The notes beneath the pieces were generated by a model that was given only the letters and a program-made list of their open reading frames with translations, searched no databases and was not told where the DNA came from. The translations under genes were made by a program, and so were the position numbers. Source: Splendidivirga corallicola (GTDB taxonomy: Bacteria; Bacteroidota; Bacteroidia; Cytophagales; Cyclobacteriaceae). Taken from it: 64,000 nt of DNA. Positions within the stretch are counted from its first letter, which is position 1. Each line of letters opens with the position of its first letter. Below are positions 26,791 to 36,220 of this stretch, in pieces. The stretch lies in the NCBI GenBank assembly GCA_030442035.1, contig JAUJEA010000004.1, positions 372,001-436,000 of the forward strand. Reading direction: 5' to 3'.

Positions 26791-27022
26791 AGTCTTCCTC
26801 CTTTTTTTTGGTGTTTCCAGGATGAACTTTGGTGCCGAGATAAGTTATGAACACTAACAATGCGGCCACACAGATTCCCACCCAAAGTGTATAAGGAAGC
26901 CCCAGCAGCATAGGCTCATAAATCCCTAAGGGAGTGACAAGAGGGGTAAAAGTAAGGAGTGCGATCAGTAAGACGGCAATGATGCAAAGTCTCCAATGAA
27001 GCAGTTTGTTATTAAATTTCAT
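26783..27022 (-). CDS. small two-TM membrane protein, DUF3311-like symporter partner
   Basis: A 79-residue protein (starting MKFNNKLLHWRLC) with two membrane segments separated by a short turn (LGLPYTLWVGICVAALLVF in the second) and a charged tail KKKEEDYD. Small proteins of this type often precede SSS symporters. A GTG at 27058 would add 12 residues; the ATG at 27022 starts just before the first membrane segment and is preferred. It overlaps the symporter gene by eight bases, suggesting translational coupling. Confidence 0.75.
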   Translation of the reverse strand: MKFNNKLLHWRLCIIAVLLIALLTFTPLVTPLGIYEPMLLGLPYTLWVGICVAALLVFITYLGTKVHPGNTKKKEEDYD

Positions 27023-27126
27023 GTATATAAAATTTGTAGTCTGCTGAAGTTGTGACACTTAAGTTTAAGTTAATTATGCTTCCTGTTTGTCGGGATTCAT
27101 GTATAGCCTGTTTCATACAAATAATC

Positions 27127-27894
27127 TTATAGCCTTTGAATTGAAAGCCCCCCATCTACCATAATAACTTGTCCTGTGGAATAAGCCAGCTGCTCTTTTA
27201 CCAATGAAACCAATGCTTTGCCTACATCTTCAGGTGTTCCCCATCTTGGCTGGAGTGTGAGTCCATTGGCGATTAGCTTATCATACTTTTCCTTAACCCC
27301 GGAAGTCATATCCGTAGCTATGAGTCCCGGCCTTATCTCAAAAACCGGTATGTCATGTTTAGCCAGCCGTGTGGCAAACAAAGAAGTGATCATACTCATC
27401 CCTGCTTTTGATATACAATATTCGGCGCGATTGGTAGAAGCAAATGTTGCCGAAACGGATGATATATTGATAATACATTTCCTGGCACTATCGTTTTCTT
27501 CTTTATGCAGAAGCATGATTTTTGCAGCTTGCTGTGTTAAAAAAAATGTACCCTTCAAATTAATGTCCATCACATGATCATAACTATCCTCCGTTGTATC
27601 CAGAATATCCTGGCGCTGTTTGGGGGCTACACCGGCATTATTGACAAGGATATCCAATTGCCCATATTCATTCATTACTTTTTCCAATATTGAATGACGA
27701 TCATTTTCTTCTCCGATATTCCCCTGGCAATAGATTACAGGGGAAGTCAGTGATTTTAATTCGTTGATAACCTCAACAACCTCCTGTTCCTTTCGGACAC
27801 CATTAAGTGCAAGTGCATATCCTTCATTGGCCAAACTCCTGGCAATACCTAATCCTATGCCTCTGGTGCCTCCTGTGATCAGTGCATATTTCAT
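27127..27894 (-). CDS. short-chain dehydrogenase/reductase (3-ketoacyl-ACP reductase-like)
   Basis: NAD(P)-dependent SDR of 255 residues. It has the cofactor motif TGGTRGIGLGIA (residues 7-18), NNAG near 88-91, the catalytic Ser in NISSVSA and Tyr/Lys in YCISK (about 157-161), and a C-terminal VDGGLSI. The sequence resembles 3-ketoacyl-ACP reductases, a label often given to sugar-acid or alcohol dehydrogenases. Its start overlaps the upstream oxidoreductase stop by four bases (ATGA). In this cluster a role in converting a sugar or uronate derivative is more likely than fatty-acid synthesis. Confidence 0.9.
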   Translation of the reverse strand: MKYALITGGTRGIGLGIARSLANEGYALALNGVRKEQEVVEVINELKSLTSPVIYCQGNIGEENDRHSILEKVMNEYGQLDILVNNAGVAPKQRQDILDTTEDSYDHVMDINLKGTFFLTQQAAKIMLLHKEENDSARKCIINISSVSATFASTNRAEYCISKAGMSMITSLFATRLAKHDIPVFEIRPGLIATDMTSGVKEKYDKLIANGLTLQPRWGTPEDVGKALVSLVKEQLAYSTGQVIMVDGGLSIQRL

Positions 27895-29348
27895 TGTGAT
27901 TTTATGTTTTTCTTGTACTCCTTTAGCTTATCATAAGCTGCCATTTTCTTATAATAAGGATCTAATGGAAAGCAACCGGACAATAGTCCGTTTCTGGGTC
28001 CTGTTGTGCAATCCGAGAAGGTTCGACAAATTTTGGTTCGTTTCAAACCCTCTCCTTTGATAATATCCTCGGGCATTTCCGGGTAAGATAAAACCATCCT
28101 TCCAAATCCAACAAAATCAGCCATGTTTTTGTCAAGTACCTCATGGGCTACATGCGGCAGCCATTCCTGTAAATAAGAATAGGCAGACCCTACAATAGCC
28201 ATATTTGGAAATGCTTTCTTTATTTGTGCGGTAACATTGATTTGCCTGGCTACACCTACCAATGGATCTTCAGGCGGTAAGTATCCATCTGAAGGGGGGA
28301 AAAGTGCCGGGCGTTGAATATGTGGATTATAGTAGGGACTTCCGGCCGTAATACAAATCAATTGGATACCCAGATCTTCAAAAATCTGTAAAAGATCAAA
28401 AGTTTCCTGCAAGTTTATGTCAACACCTGATATACTTCCTCCAAAGCCATATCTATAATCTTTCTGATTAAACTCATATGGTATACCAATACTATTTTCA
28501 CCCGGTTTAAAAGGAATATAATCAAAAGCACTCAAACGAACACCAATTTCCAAACCAGGGGCTTCAGATCTTATGCCCTCAACTATAGCTCTTAAGAATT
28601 GCGTCCTGTGATACAGGTCCCCTCCATAATTTCCACTTCGGTTGTATGCTGTTAGAAATTCATGTCCGAGATATCCATGGCAATGTTTTATATCGACAAA
28701 TTGAAAGCCGATTTTTTGAGCCCATACCGCTGCTTGTACAAAATCATCTATTAACCGCATGATCTGTTCGTCTGTCAACAGCGGAAAATCATCTGCCAAA
28801 TTCATTTTTTTATTCAGAATGGGATGATTGTATAAGATATGAGGTTCAGGTTTGGTTTTATCATTAGGTTTGGAAAAACGCCCTGAATGTGTCAATTGTA
28901 GCCCTACCAATAAATCATCACTTGTCCCGAATTTGGATTGATGGGAGGTGATCAGGTGATCATATAGATTTTGAAGAGAAGACAGATTTGATTCATTGAT
29001 CAGCAGTTGGTTAGGATTGGCACGTCCCTTATGTTGAACGGCTACTGCTTCACAGCCCCAGATCAATTTAGCACCACTGATCGCAAAATTTTCCCATCTC
29101 CGTTTCGTATGTTGGGTGGGTTTTCCATCCAAAGTACCATCCCAGCCTTCCATGGGTAGAATACAGAATCTATTACCGACTTTTGGCCCGGGGTTCAAAG
29201 CATATTCAGTGGAAAACTTTTTGTTATTGTCCATTGACCAATCCATGTCAAATGGAATATCCGCTTGAATGGATCTGCAGTATTCCAAAAAATCTGCCGA
29301 CGTTTTTAATTGCGCAATGCGTTTATATTGTGGTTTTGATTTTAGCAC
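27891..29348 (-). CDS. NADH:flavin oxidoreductase (old yellow enzyme family)
   Basis: FMN-dependent oxidoreductase of 485 residues with a TIM-barrel typical of the OYE family. Visible features include FCILPMEGWDG near residues 61-71, GLQLTHSGRFSKPN near 179-192, the substrate-binding pair in DIKHCHGYLGHEF near 229-241 and the FMN-binding end FVGFGRMVLSYPEM near 419-432. It lies between the GH88 hydrolase (10 bases upstream) and the SDR (4-base overlap), so all three are probably one transcript. The substrate is unknown; reduction of an unsaturated sugar product is a possibility only. Confidence 0.9.
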   Translation of the reverse strand: MLKSKPQYKRIAQLKTSADFLEYCRSIQADIPFDMDWSMDNNKKFSTEYALNPGPKVGNRFCILPMEGWDGTLDGKPTQHTKRRWENFAISGAKLIWGCEAVAVQHKGRANPNQLLINESNLSSLQNLYDHLITSHQSKFGTSDDLLVGLQLTHSGRFSKPNDKTKPEPHILYNHPILNKKMNLADDFPLLTDEQIMRLIDDFVQAAVWAQKIGFQFVDIKHCHGYLGHEFLTAYNRSGNYGGDLYHRTQFLRAIVEGIRSEAPGLEIGVRLSAFDYIPFKPGENSIGIPYEFNQKDYRYGFGGSISGVDINLQETFDLLQIFEDLGIQLICITAGSPYYNPHIQRPALFPPSDGYLPPEDPLVGVARQINVTAQIKKAFPNMAIVGSAYSYLQEWLPHVAHEVLDKNMADFVGFGRMVLSYPEMPEDIIKGEGLKRTKICRTFSDCTTGPRNGLLSGCFPLDPYYKKMAAYDKLKEYKKNIKSQ

Positions 29349-29358
29349 TATTTTGCTC

Positions 29359-30735
29359 TTAAACTAGTTCCTGAAAAAATGTGTAATACGATTGATTTGT
29401 GGTCATTTTATGTAGCAATAACATCAGCTCTCTAAAGTGATAATCCCCCCACATACAAGATTCCCCATTGGGTATTTTATGGCCCTTTGGAATATAATCC
29501 CAGGCATTTGGATAATGATAAATAGTATTGAGCAATAACCCCTGGTGGTCACTTTCTTGGCTTAAATAGGGATCATTCAAAAGCGCATCAGCAATGGTCA
29601 GTCCGGCTTGGAAATATTTGGTTCCCTTTGCTTCATTTCTCTCTGAGAGATATTTTCCAAGTCGTAGTAATCCCTGTGCTCCTATAGCAGACGCAGAGCT
29701 GTCGACCGGTTCATATGCATTGTATGGATCGGCTTTTTTTGATTGGTAATCTTCTAAAAAATGGAGCTTTGGGGCGCCTGTATCCCAGTAAGTAATTCCA
29801 TCCAGAGATGAATTGACAATATAAAAATCACATGTTGCCTGGGCTGCCTTTAGAAAAGCAGCTTGCACTGCTTCGATACCTCCAAAATCAACAAGATCTT
29901 TCTCATCTATATATGACAGGAATTCAAGCTGTTCTGCAAACCCAAGCATGGCCCAGCTCAATCCCCTTGTCCAGGTGGTGAACCCCGAAAACCCTTGCTG
30001 GGAATTAGCACATCGATAAGTTCCATTGCTCGTATTAAAAATGCATTCATGAGCTGTTCGCCCCCATTCATCATATTGATCCCTTCCTTCTCCATAAAAT
30101 ATCGAATATTTTGCTGTAGTCAGGGCATGCTGAATAGCACGTTTCATAAGGTTGTGCGTAACGTCTTGTTCTCCTTTAGGTGAATGCCCAAGAAGATGGC
30201 TTACTTCCAGTATTCTTATGGTGCGAATGGTATCGACGAACAAAGAATGAGGTCCGTTGAATGAATAAATATAACCTCCATCTTCACGGTGAGTCCACCT
30301 GGAGGCCTGAACGGCGCCTGAAATTTTTAGTGCTAACTCATAAAACTGCTGTTCTGCTGAGCTACCTTCAATTCTACCTTCATTGATCAAACGGAGCAGG
30401 TTTCCATAGGTGCTGATATTGTTAAACCCATGATCGTGAACACCCATATGACTGACGTGTGAGTCCATTTTTTGAAGGGTACTTTTTCTCCCTAATTCCA
30501 GGAATTGTGTCTCTCCGGTAGCATCGAATTGAAGAATGGCCGAACCATACTGAAAACCCTGGGTCCATTCGGTCCATCCTCTGGTGGTATACTTACCATT
30601 TTCAGTAAATACTGGAGCCCCTTTTGATTTATCATATTCTTGTTCGATAGATAAGATCTTATCGCCGGACAGTTTCCAGAACAAATCTAATTTGGAGCCT
30701 AGTGCATCGGGGGTAATGGATTTGTTTATTTCCAA
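29359..30735 (-). CDS. glycoside hydrolase family 88 (unsaturated uronyl hydrolase-like)
   Basis: Cytoplasmic-type GH88 enzyme of 458 residues with an alpha/alpha barrel. GH88 enzymes remove unsaturated uronic acids left by polysaccharide lyases. The two conserved acidic residues are recognisable: Asp101 in VHDHGFN and Asp168 in FVDTIRT. There is no signal peptide. The sequence WTEWTQGFQYGSAIL near 54-68 and the DSSASAIGAQGLLRLGKY motif late in the protein also fit. It starts the transcription unit with an AraC regulator upstream. Its presence points to use of a uronate-containing polysaccharide, but no lyase is in the window. Confidence 0.87.
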   Translation of the reverse strand: MEINKSITPDALGSKLDLFWKLSGDKILSIEQEYDKSKGAPVFTENGKYTTRGWTEWTQGFQYGSAILQFDATGETQFLELGRKSTLQKMDSHVSHMGVHDHGFNNISTYGNLLRLINEGRIEGSSAEQQFYELALKISGAVQASRWTHREDGGYIYSFNGPHSLFVDTIRTIRILEVSHLLGHSPKGEQDVTHNLMKRAIQHALTTAKYSIFYGEGRDQYDEWGRTAHECIFNTSNGTYRCANSQQGFSGFTTWTRGLSWAMLGFAEQLEFLSYIDEKDLVDFGGIEAVQAAFLKAAQATCDFYIVNSSLDGITYWDTGAPKLHFLEDYQSKKADPYNAYEPVDSSASAIGAQGLLRLGKYLSERNEAKGTKYFQAGLTIADALLNDPYLSQESDHQGLLLNTIYHYPNAWDYIPKGHKIPNGESCMWGDYHFRELMLLLHKMTTNQSYYTFFQELV

Positions 30736-30926
30736 AAGATAAATTTTTAACTGTAATAAATCATTGAGAAGCTTTCAAGTATCAGTAGGGTTTTGAAAAC
30801 TCCAAAAGCCTGTCATCAGGAATACCGAAGAATGGCAATCTGTAATAGGCGTTTAAGTCCCACATTTAAGTAAGTTCGGAACTTTCGATTTTAAACTTAC
30901 AATAAAATCTTTGGCCTGTACATGCA

Positions 30927-31823
30927 CTATTCAATCAAATGATGGTACTTTTGGAGTTTGATTTCTCTGAACCGGGTGGGCGAATACCCTGTTTTCCTCT
31001 TGAATATTCGACTGAAGTAGGAGGGGTCATTATACATCAGGTGATAAGCGATTTCCTGACTGGTCATATCTGAAAAGACCAATAATCGTTTGGCCTCTAA
31101 TATTACCCTGTCGTGAATGAAGTTGCCGGCAGTCCTGCCACAGATCTTCTTGGAAATTTTGTTAAGATGTGATGGGCTTATATTGAGATGATCAGCATAG
31201 AAATTTACGAGCTGATTGGTTCTATAATTCTTTTCCACCAGATCCTTGAAAGATCTGAAAATAGTATTGGTGTTTGGATTGATTTTCTTTTTTGTTTTTT
31301 CTGTTTTACCATAAAGATTTTTTGATTTTAAGATTAAAATATGCAAGTAAGACTTTATGATTTCCTCACTCTCTTCTCCAGGATGAGAATATTCATGCAT
31401 GATCGCATCGAGTATGTTCCATACAAACTTAAATTCATGCTTATTCATATCTAAGTACGGTGAGGGCAACTCGCCAATTTTCACTTCTACCGGCTTTTTA
31501 TTGAGTGCTACGAACTCCTCTGTAAATGCGAGAATGTATCCCTGAGCGTGTTGATGGTTAGAAATCAAATGAACTTGTCCAGGTGTGACAAAGTGAACAC
31601 TGTAGTTGTTTATAGGAAACTTACTAAAATCAATTTCATGCGTTCCTTCTCCCTTGTAGAAAATACACATTTCATAGAAATCATGTCGATGGGGTATATC
31701 AGTTTGCACAGGAAATTTAGGATATGCCGTTGCATTTTGTGCAAGTGATTTTAGAGAATACAATTTAAACCCACTGAACTCGATGCAAGGGTCCGGTATA
31801 CTGTAAAGCGGAATGTCTGACAT
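30927..31823 (-). CDS. AraC-family transcriptional regulator with cupin domain
   Basis: A 298-residue regulator. The N-terminal half is a ligand-binding cupin (PHRHDFYEMCIFYKGEGTHE near residues 44-63). The C-terminal half is an AraC DNA-binding domain with two helix-turn-helix units (LNISPSHLNKISKKICGRT and MTSQEIAYHLMYNDPSYFSR). It is upstream of and co-oriented with the GH88 cluster, so it is the likely local regulator responding to a sugar. The gap of about 190 bases to the GH88 gene shows no obvious hairpin. Confidence 0.9.
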   Translation of the reverse strand: MSDIPLYSIPDPCIEFSGFKLYSLKSLAQNATAYPKFPVQTDIPHRHDFYEMCIFYKGEGTHEIDFSKFPINNYSVHFVTPGQVHLISNHQHAQGYILAFTEEFVALNKKPVEVKIGELPSPYLDMNKHEFKFVWNILDAIMHEYSHPGEESEEIIKSYLHILILKSKNLYGKTEKTKKKINPNTNTIFRSFKDLVEKNYRTNQLVNFYADHLNISPSHLNKISKKICGRTAGNFIHDRVILEAKRLLVFSDMTSQEIAYHLMYNDPSYFSRIFKRKTGYSPTRFREIKLQKYHHLIE

Positions 31824-32031
31824 ATCTCCAATTTAGGGAATTTGGCTGAAACATTAGTGTAAAATTCAAAGATGCCTGCTTTGCCATGACTTCCTGATCT
31901 CCCAACATACATCTTTCAATATTGGGTGATGGTACTGATTGTTAGATATTGTCACTTTGAATTGTTCTGACTTTACCAGGTTTTAGTGAGAAGAGGGATA
32001 GGACTCAATATCAGCGTATAATGTTGGATTT

Positions 32032-32059
32032 TATTTGTTCTTTAATTGGAAAACAAATA
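32032..32059. promoter_or_regulatory. inverted repeat upstream of the PadR gene, possible operator
   Basis: TATTTGTT (32032-32039) and AACAAATA (32052-32059) are perfect 8-bp arms with a 12-base spacer, ending nine bases before the ATG at 32069. PadR proteins often control their own promoter through such dyads. The dyad also argues against the earlier in-frame ATG at 32021. Confidence 0.4.
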
Positions 32060-32068
32060 GTTTTAGTT

Positions 32069-32401
32069 ATGCAATTTGAATCAATTAGTACACAAGAGGA
32101 ACTTATTTTACTGGCCATTGCAGTGTTATATCCGGGCGCTTACGCCTATTCCATTCAGAAGGAAATTAAATCGGAGTTTGGTACATCACTGGCTTTGGGA
32201 ACCATTCATACCATCCTTTATCGATTGGAAAACAAGGAATTGTTGAAATCGGAAATGGGAGGGAGCGATAGTAAACGAGGTGGAAGAAGCAAACGATTAT
32301 ATACCTTATCGAACAAGGGCTTTGAACTCATTCGTGAAATTCAGATAGCAAGACAAGCCATGTGGACCAGAATCTCCACTATGAAGAACGCTTACAATTA
32401 A
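32069..32401 (+). CDS. PadR-family transcriptional regulator
   Basis: A 110-residue PadR regulator with the typical winged helix: LILLAIAVLYPGAYAYSIQ, the helix ending GTIHTILYRLENKELL, and the wing region SKRGGRSKRLYTLSNKG. An upstream ATG (32021) would add 16 residues of poor quality; the ATG at 32069 matches the usual PadR start. The ABC permease gene begins three bases after the stop. PadR genes next to permeases with an N-terminal prefix domain are a common arrangement in Bacteroidota, suggesting that PadR represses the permease. Confidence 0.9.
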   Translation: MQFESISTQEELILLAIAVLYPGAYAYSIQKEIKSEFGTSLALGTIHTILYRLENKELLKSEMGGSDSKRGGRSKRLYTLSNKGFELIREIQIARQAMWTRISTMKNAYN

Positions 32402-32404
32402 TGC

Positions 32405-35059
32405 ATGGAACCTTCCGGAAAATACAAACCTCCAAGTTTCGCTGTAAAAGCATTGACCATGTTTTGTGCCGAAAGATGGCTGGACGAGGTGTTGGGAGAT
32501 CTGGAAGAACAGTTTATCGACAATGTGACGCTGAAAGGAAGGTTCAGAGCTAAATGGATCTATTGCTGGGAGGTATTTCGATTTATCAGACCCCACATCT
32601 TTAGTCAGAAATTCAAACAAAACAGGATAATTATGACACTCAACCATTTCAAGATCTCTTACCGGAACCTGGTCAGAAATAAGGTCTATGCATTTGTCAA
32701 TTTATTGGGACTTTCCGCAGGCATAGGTAGTGTTTTGTTAATTTCCGTATATCTTAATAATGAGCTGTCATATGATAAGTTTTATAAAGACAATGACCGC
32801 ATTTATAGAATCGCACTGGAACGTATCTATCCTGACCGGACTCGTTTTTTTGCTTCATCTCCGGTAAACCTTGCTACGGTACTGAAAGAAAATTACGATC
32901 AAGTAGAAGAGGTAACAAGATTTCATAAGCTTTTTTTTAGTGATCGGGTTCCTGTAACAATAGAAGAAGACACCTATCAGGAGCCTGGTTATCGATTTGC
33001 CGACGCTGATTATTTCAAAGTATTTTCCCACCGTTTCTTGCATGGAAACCCGGAAACCGCACTCGACGCTCCCGATAAGGTAGTGCTGACCGAATCAATT
33101 GCCATCAAATACTTTGGTGATGCCAATGCCTTGAATAAAACATTTCTGATCGATACGACCCTTTTTAAAATATCGGGTGTGATTGAAGATGTTCCGCCAA
33201 CCACACACAATAAATTCGAGCTAATGGGGTCTATCCATCAATTAGGATTTATACGGCAGGCGATTGAAAGCAATAGCTGGATTAATCCATGGGTTTATAC
33301 CTACGTAAAACTTAAAAAAGGAGTGGATGCAGCATTTTTTGAATCCCAATTCGATGCCTTGGTCGAGCAATACGGAAAGCCCGATATAGCACAGAGGCTT
33401 GGCGCAAATTTCGATGAAGAGGGACACAAATTCTTATATTTTCTACAGGGTCTCACAGACATTCATCTACGTTCCAACCTGGATGTGGAAATCGATGCCA
33501 ATGGTGACATCACTTATATTTACATGTTGGCAATTATTGCCGCTATCATTCTAATAATCTCAACCATTAATTTTATTAACCTTTCAACTGCCAGATCTAC
33601 GGAGCGCGCTAAGGAAGTTGGGATCAGAAAGGTCATGGGTTCTCATAGAGGCAGCCTGATCAACCAGTTTATAACCGAATCAATATTGATCTGTTTTCTA
33701 AGTGCGCTCATTGCAGTCATCCTGGTTTATATTATGTTACCTGCTTTCAATAACCTACTGGGCAAATCTTTAAGCTTAATAATGTTGCTGGAGCCTGTTT
33801 CAATCATCTCATTTTTAATTTTCATTTTTTTAGTTGGTATTACGGCAGGCATTTATCCGGCCATGGTACTTTCTTCTTTGCAACCATCAAGTGTTTTGAA
33901 GGGCAGTTATAAAACCAGCACAAAAGGAGTATGGCTCCGGAATAGTTTGATAGGCTTACAATTTTTCATCTCCATTATGATGATTTCAGGATCAATCCTG
34001 GTTCATAATCAAATGGCTTTCTTTTTAAATAAGGATCTTGGTTTTGATAAAGAAAATATATTGGTCATCAATGTAACTCAGCCACTGGAAACCGACTATG
34101 AATCGCTTAAACATGAACTCAGGACTTTAGACGGTGTATCAAGTGTTGGAGGAGCATTTGGTATGCCTGGTGTTTTTATCGGAAGCGGTGTTTTTCGAAG
34201 TGCTGATGATCCTGAATTGTCCGACATGCGGGCCAACATCGCCACCTTCGATGATGAATTCATGGAAACACTTCAAATGGATGTGGCAGAAGGGAGAGGT
34301 TTTTCTCCGGATTTCAATGATTCTCTTTCGGTTATGATCAACGAATCGGGAATAGAGGCACTTGGATTGAAAGACCCCATTGGTAGGAAAATCAAGGTTG
34401 CGAATGCAGCCACTGGTCCGGGACCGGAATTTACCATTGTAGGTGTGGCCAAAGATTATCATTTCAGATCACTCCATGCGGCAATTTCTCCGGTAGTGAT
34501 TTACAATGGCAATCAAGGGTTTACACCACCCACCATTGCCGTAAGAGTAAAGTCTGAGCATGTTCAAAACCTCCTGGAGAAAATAGAGGATACCTGGGAG
34601 ATCCATTCCTCACAAGAATTTGATTTTTCATTTTTGGATCAGGATCTGCAGAAGGATTATGAAGCGGACCTGGCTACCGGGTTTCTATTTGATGTCTTTA
34701 CGCTGATTGCCATTATTATGTCTTGTATTGGCTTATTTGGACTTGCGACTTATTTGGTTGAACAACGAATGAAAGAGATGGGAATCAGAAAAGTGCTGGG
34801 TGCCTCTCCATTTAATATTGTAGCTAGTTTTTCGAAAGGCTTTGTGAAACTCATTTCGATCGCGTTCATCATAGGTGTTCCGGTCACCTATGTATTGGTC
34901 GATAAGTGGCTTTCAACATTTGCCTATCATATTGATATTTCATGGTTGTCCTTTGTCATTGCAGGTGTGTTTTCCATTGTACTGGTCCTGATTACCATTA
35001 GTTACCAATCTATTAAGATTGCCTTGCTGAATCCGGTGAATACAATCAGAGATGAATAG
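32405..35059 (+). CDS. MacB/FtsX-type ABC transporter permease with N-terminal prefix domain
   Basis: An 884-residue permease. Residues 1-75 form a soluble prefix (AERWLDEVLGDLEEQF) known from PadR-linked permeases, followed by the usual core: membrane helix with LVRNKVYAFVNLLGLSAGIG near 92-111, periplasmic MacB-like domain, three FtsX helices (EVGIRKVMGSHRGSLINQF), a second periplasmic domain and three more helices ending with MGIRKVLGAS. No ATPase gene is adjacent, as is normal for this group in Bacteroidota. Probably handles efflux of antimicrobial peptides or lipids (inference). Expression is likely controlled by PadR. Confidence 0.9.
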   Translation: MEPSGKYKPPSFAVKALTMFCAERWLDEVLGDLEEQFIDNVTLKGRFRAKWIYCWEVFRFIRPHIFSQKFKQNRIIMTLNHFKISYRNLVRNKVYAFVNLLGLSAGIGSVLLISVYLNNELSYDKFYKDNDRIYRIALERIYPDRTRFFASSPVNLATVLKENYDQVEEVTRFHKLFFSDRVPVTIEEDTYQEPGYRFADADYFKVFSHRFLHGNPETALDAPDKVVLTESIAIKYFGDANALNKTFLIDTTLFKISGVIEDVPPTTHNKFELMGSIHQLGFIRQAIESNSWINPWVYTYVKLKKGVDAAFFESQFDALVEQYGKPDIAQRLGANFDEEGHKFLYFLQGLTDIHLRSNLDVEIDANGDITYIYMLAIIAAIILIISTINFINLSTARSTERAKEVGIRKVMGSHRGSLINQFITESILICFLSALIAVILVYIMLPAFNNLLGKSLSLIMLLEPVSIISFLIFIFLVGITAGIYPAMVLSSLQPSSVLKGSYKTSTKGVWLRNSLIGLQFFISIMMISGSILVHNQMAFFLNKDLGFDKENILVINVTQPLETDYESLKHELRTLDGVSSVGGAFGMPGVFIGSGVFRSADDPELSDMRANIATFDDEFMETLQMDVAEGRGFSPDFNDSLSVMINESGIEALGLKDPIGRKIKVANAATGPGPEFTIVGVAKDYHFRSLHAAISPVVIYNGNQGFTPPTIAVRVKSEHVQNLLEKIEDTWEIHSSQEFDFSFLDQDLQKDYEADLATGFLFDVFTLIAIIMSCIGLFGLATYLVEQRMKEMGIRKVLGASPFNIVASFSKGFVKLISIAFIIGVPVTYVLVDKWLSTFAYHIDISWLSFVIAGVFSIVLVLITISYQSIKIALLNPVNTIRDE

Positions 35060-35075
35060 ATCTTAAGTAATTAAG

Positions 35076-35116
35076 AATTACGAATTACGAATTGGTATGC
35101 TTCGTAATTCGTAATT
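35076..35116. terminator. 16-bp perfect hairpin built from ATTACGA heptamers
   Basis: Arms AATTACGAATTACGAA (35076-35091) and its exact complement (35101-35116) with a 9-base loop form a long A+T-rich stem behind the ABC permease. Each arm is two copies of a 7-bp unit. A terminator or RNA-stabilising role is plausible; no long T run follows. Confidence 0.5.
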
Positions 35117-35459
35117 CAAAATTCGTAATTAAATAATTGATAATAATTTGAACCAGAAGAGGAATGAAAACATGAAGGGTAGGCTTTGCTCATGATTGAT
35201 GTCGTATTAAGAGTTTACTTTTTATTTAAAAAATGACTTTCATGTGGTTCTGGCCTTACATATTTTAACTTAAACACCTAAGCACTTCAACACAGTCCCA
35301 TAAACCTTTCTGATAACGAATGGGATTAATTCACAGAAATCGTCTCAGAATTTTAAATACGCTACAATTAGAGAATTTCTTTTTTTTTACTAATTTCCAA
35401 TCCATAATTGTGTGGTGTACTTTCAACCTATGGAAGCAAGATTGCCAATATTATAAGCT
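35117..35459. other. intergenic region with octamer array
   Basis: About 340 bases without a gene. Around 35272-35296 it has 8-bp steps such as TTAAACAC, CTAAGCAC and TTCAACAC, the same family as the arrays at 7679, 11485 and 50254. Nothing else recognised; the promoter of the downstream DUF5675 cluster should be here. Confidence 0.5.
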
Positions 35460-36218
35460 ATGAAGCGGATTGTGTTCCTCATTTTTATTGGTATCATCAC
35501 TTTCGCGGTGATATACTTTATCAAGAATCCTGATATGCTGGAGGATATCTGGTTATGGATCGTGGGCCTTGTGGGATTGATCGGGCAGTCTGTAAAGAGC
35601 TTTTATAACTATATCATTGAGAAGCTCTCCTTAAAAGACAATGCCGAACCAGGCAAGCAAAACCCTGATCTCCTAAAAGGGTCAATACCAAGGGAACTTC
35701 CTGCCGAGCTGGTCAAAAAGAACCAAACGCCGGCTTTTAAGGGGATAACATTAACAGTACTGAGATTTTCAAGGGATGAAGATACCACCATCGGTTTGCT
35801 TTACCTGAACAAGCAGTTTTATTGTTATACTTTGGAAGATACTTACCAGGAAGTGAAAGTTCCTGGTCAGACCAGGATTCCGGCAGGTACGTACGCACTG
35901 GATTTCCTGAAGAGCGATACACCTCTGACACTAAAATATCGGCGAAACTTTCCGAATTGGTTTCAATATCATTTAGAGATCAAGGAAATACCTGGATTTA
36001 CCGGTGTATACATTCACAGAGGAGGAACGCATAAAGATACCAAAGGCTGCCTGCTTGTATCTGATAGCCTGACCATCGCGAAAGGAAAGGAAGTTTTTAC
36101 AAACTCCACGAATACATTTGAAAGGCTCTACAGATTTCTTAAAGAAAAAATTGAACAAGGTACCAAAGCACGGATCATCATTAAGGATGAATCCTGGATC
36201 ACTGCATTAAAACAATAA
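35460..36218 (+). CDS. DUF5675-domain membrane-anchored protein
   Basis: A 252-residue protein with one N-terminal membrane segment (about 4-21) and perhaps a second (29-47), a linker, then a DUF5675 domain from about residue 90. The domain shows LRFSRDEDTTIGLLYL, CYTLEDTYQEVKVPGQT, the turn RIPAGTYAL and the final IHRGGTHKDTKGCLLV. The conserved His and Cys resemble L,D-transpeptidase-like folds, and DUF5675 proteins also occur in phages, but an enzyme activity is not shown. It begins a four-gene co-directional set. Confidence 0.82.
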   Translation: MKRIVFLIFIGIITFAVIYFIKNPDMLEDIWLWIVGLVGLIGQSVKSFYNYIIEKLSLKDNAEPGKQNPDLLKGSIPRELPAELVKKNQTPAFKGITLTVLRFSRDEDTTIGLLYLNKQFYCYTLEDTYQEVKVPGQTRIPAGTYALDFLKSDTPLTLKYRRNFPNWFQYHLEIKEIPGFTGVYIHRGGTHKDTKGCLLVSDSLTIAKGKEVFTNSTNTFERLYRFLKEKIEQGTKARIIIKDESWITALKQ

Positions 36219-36220
36219 TT

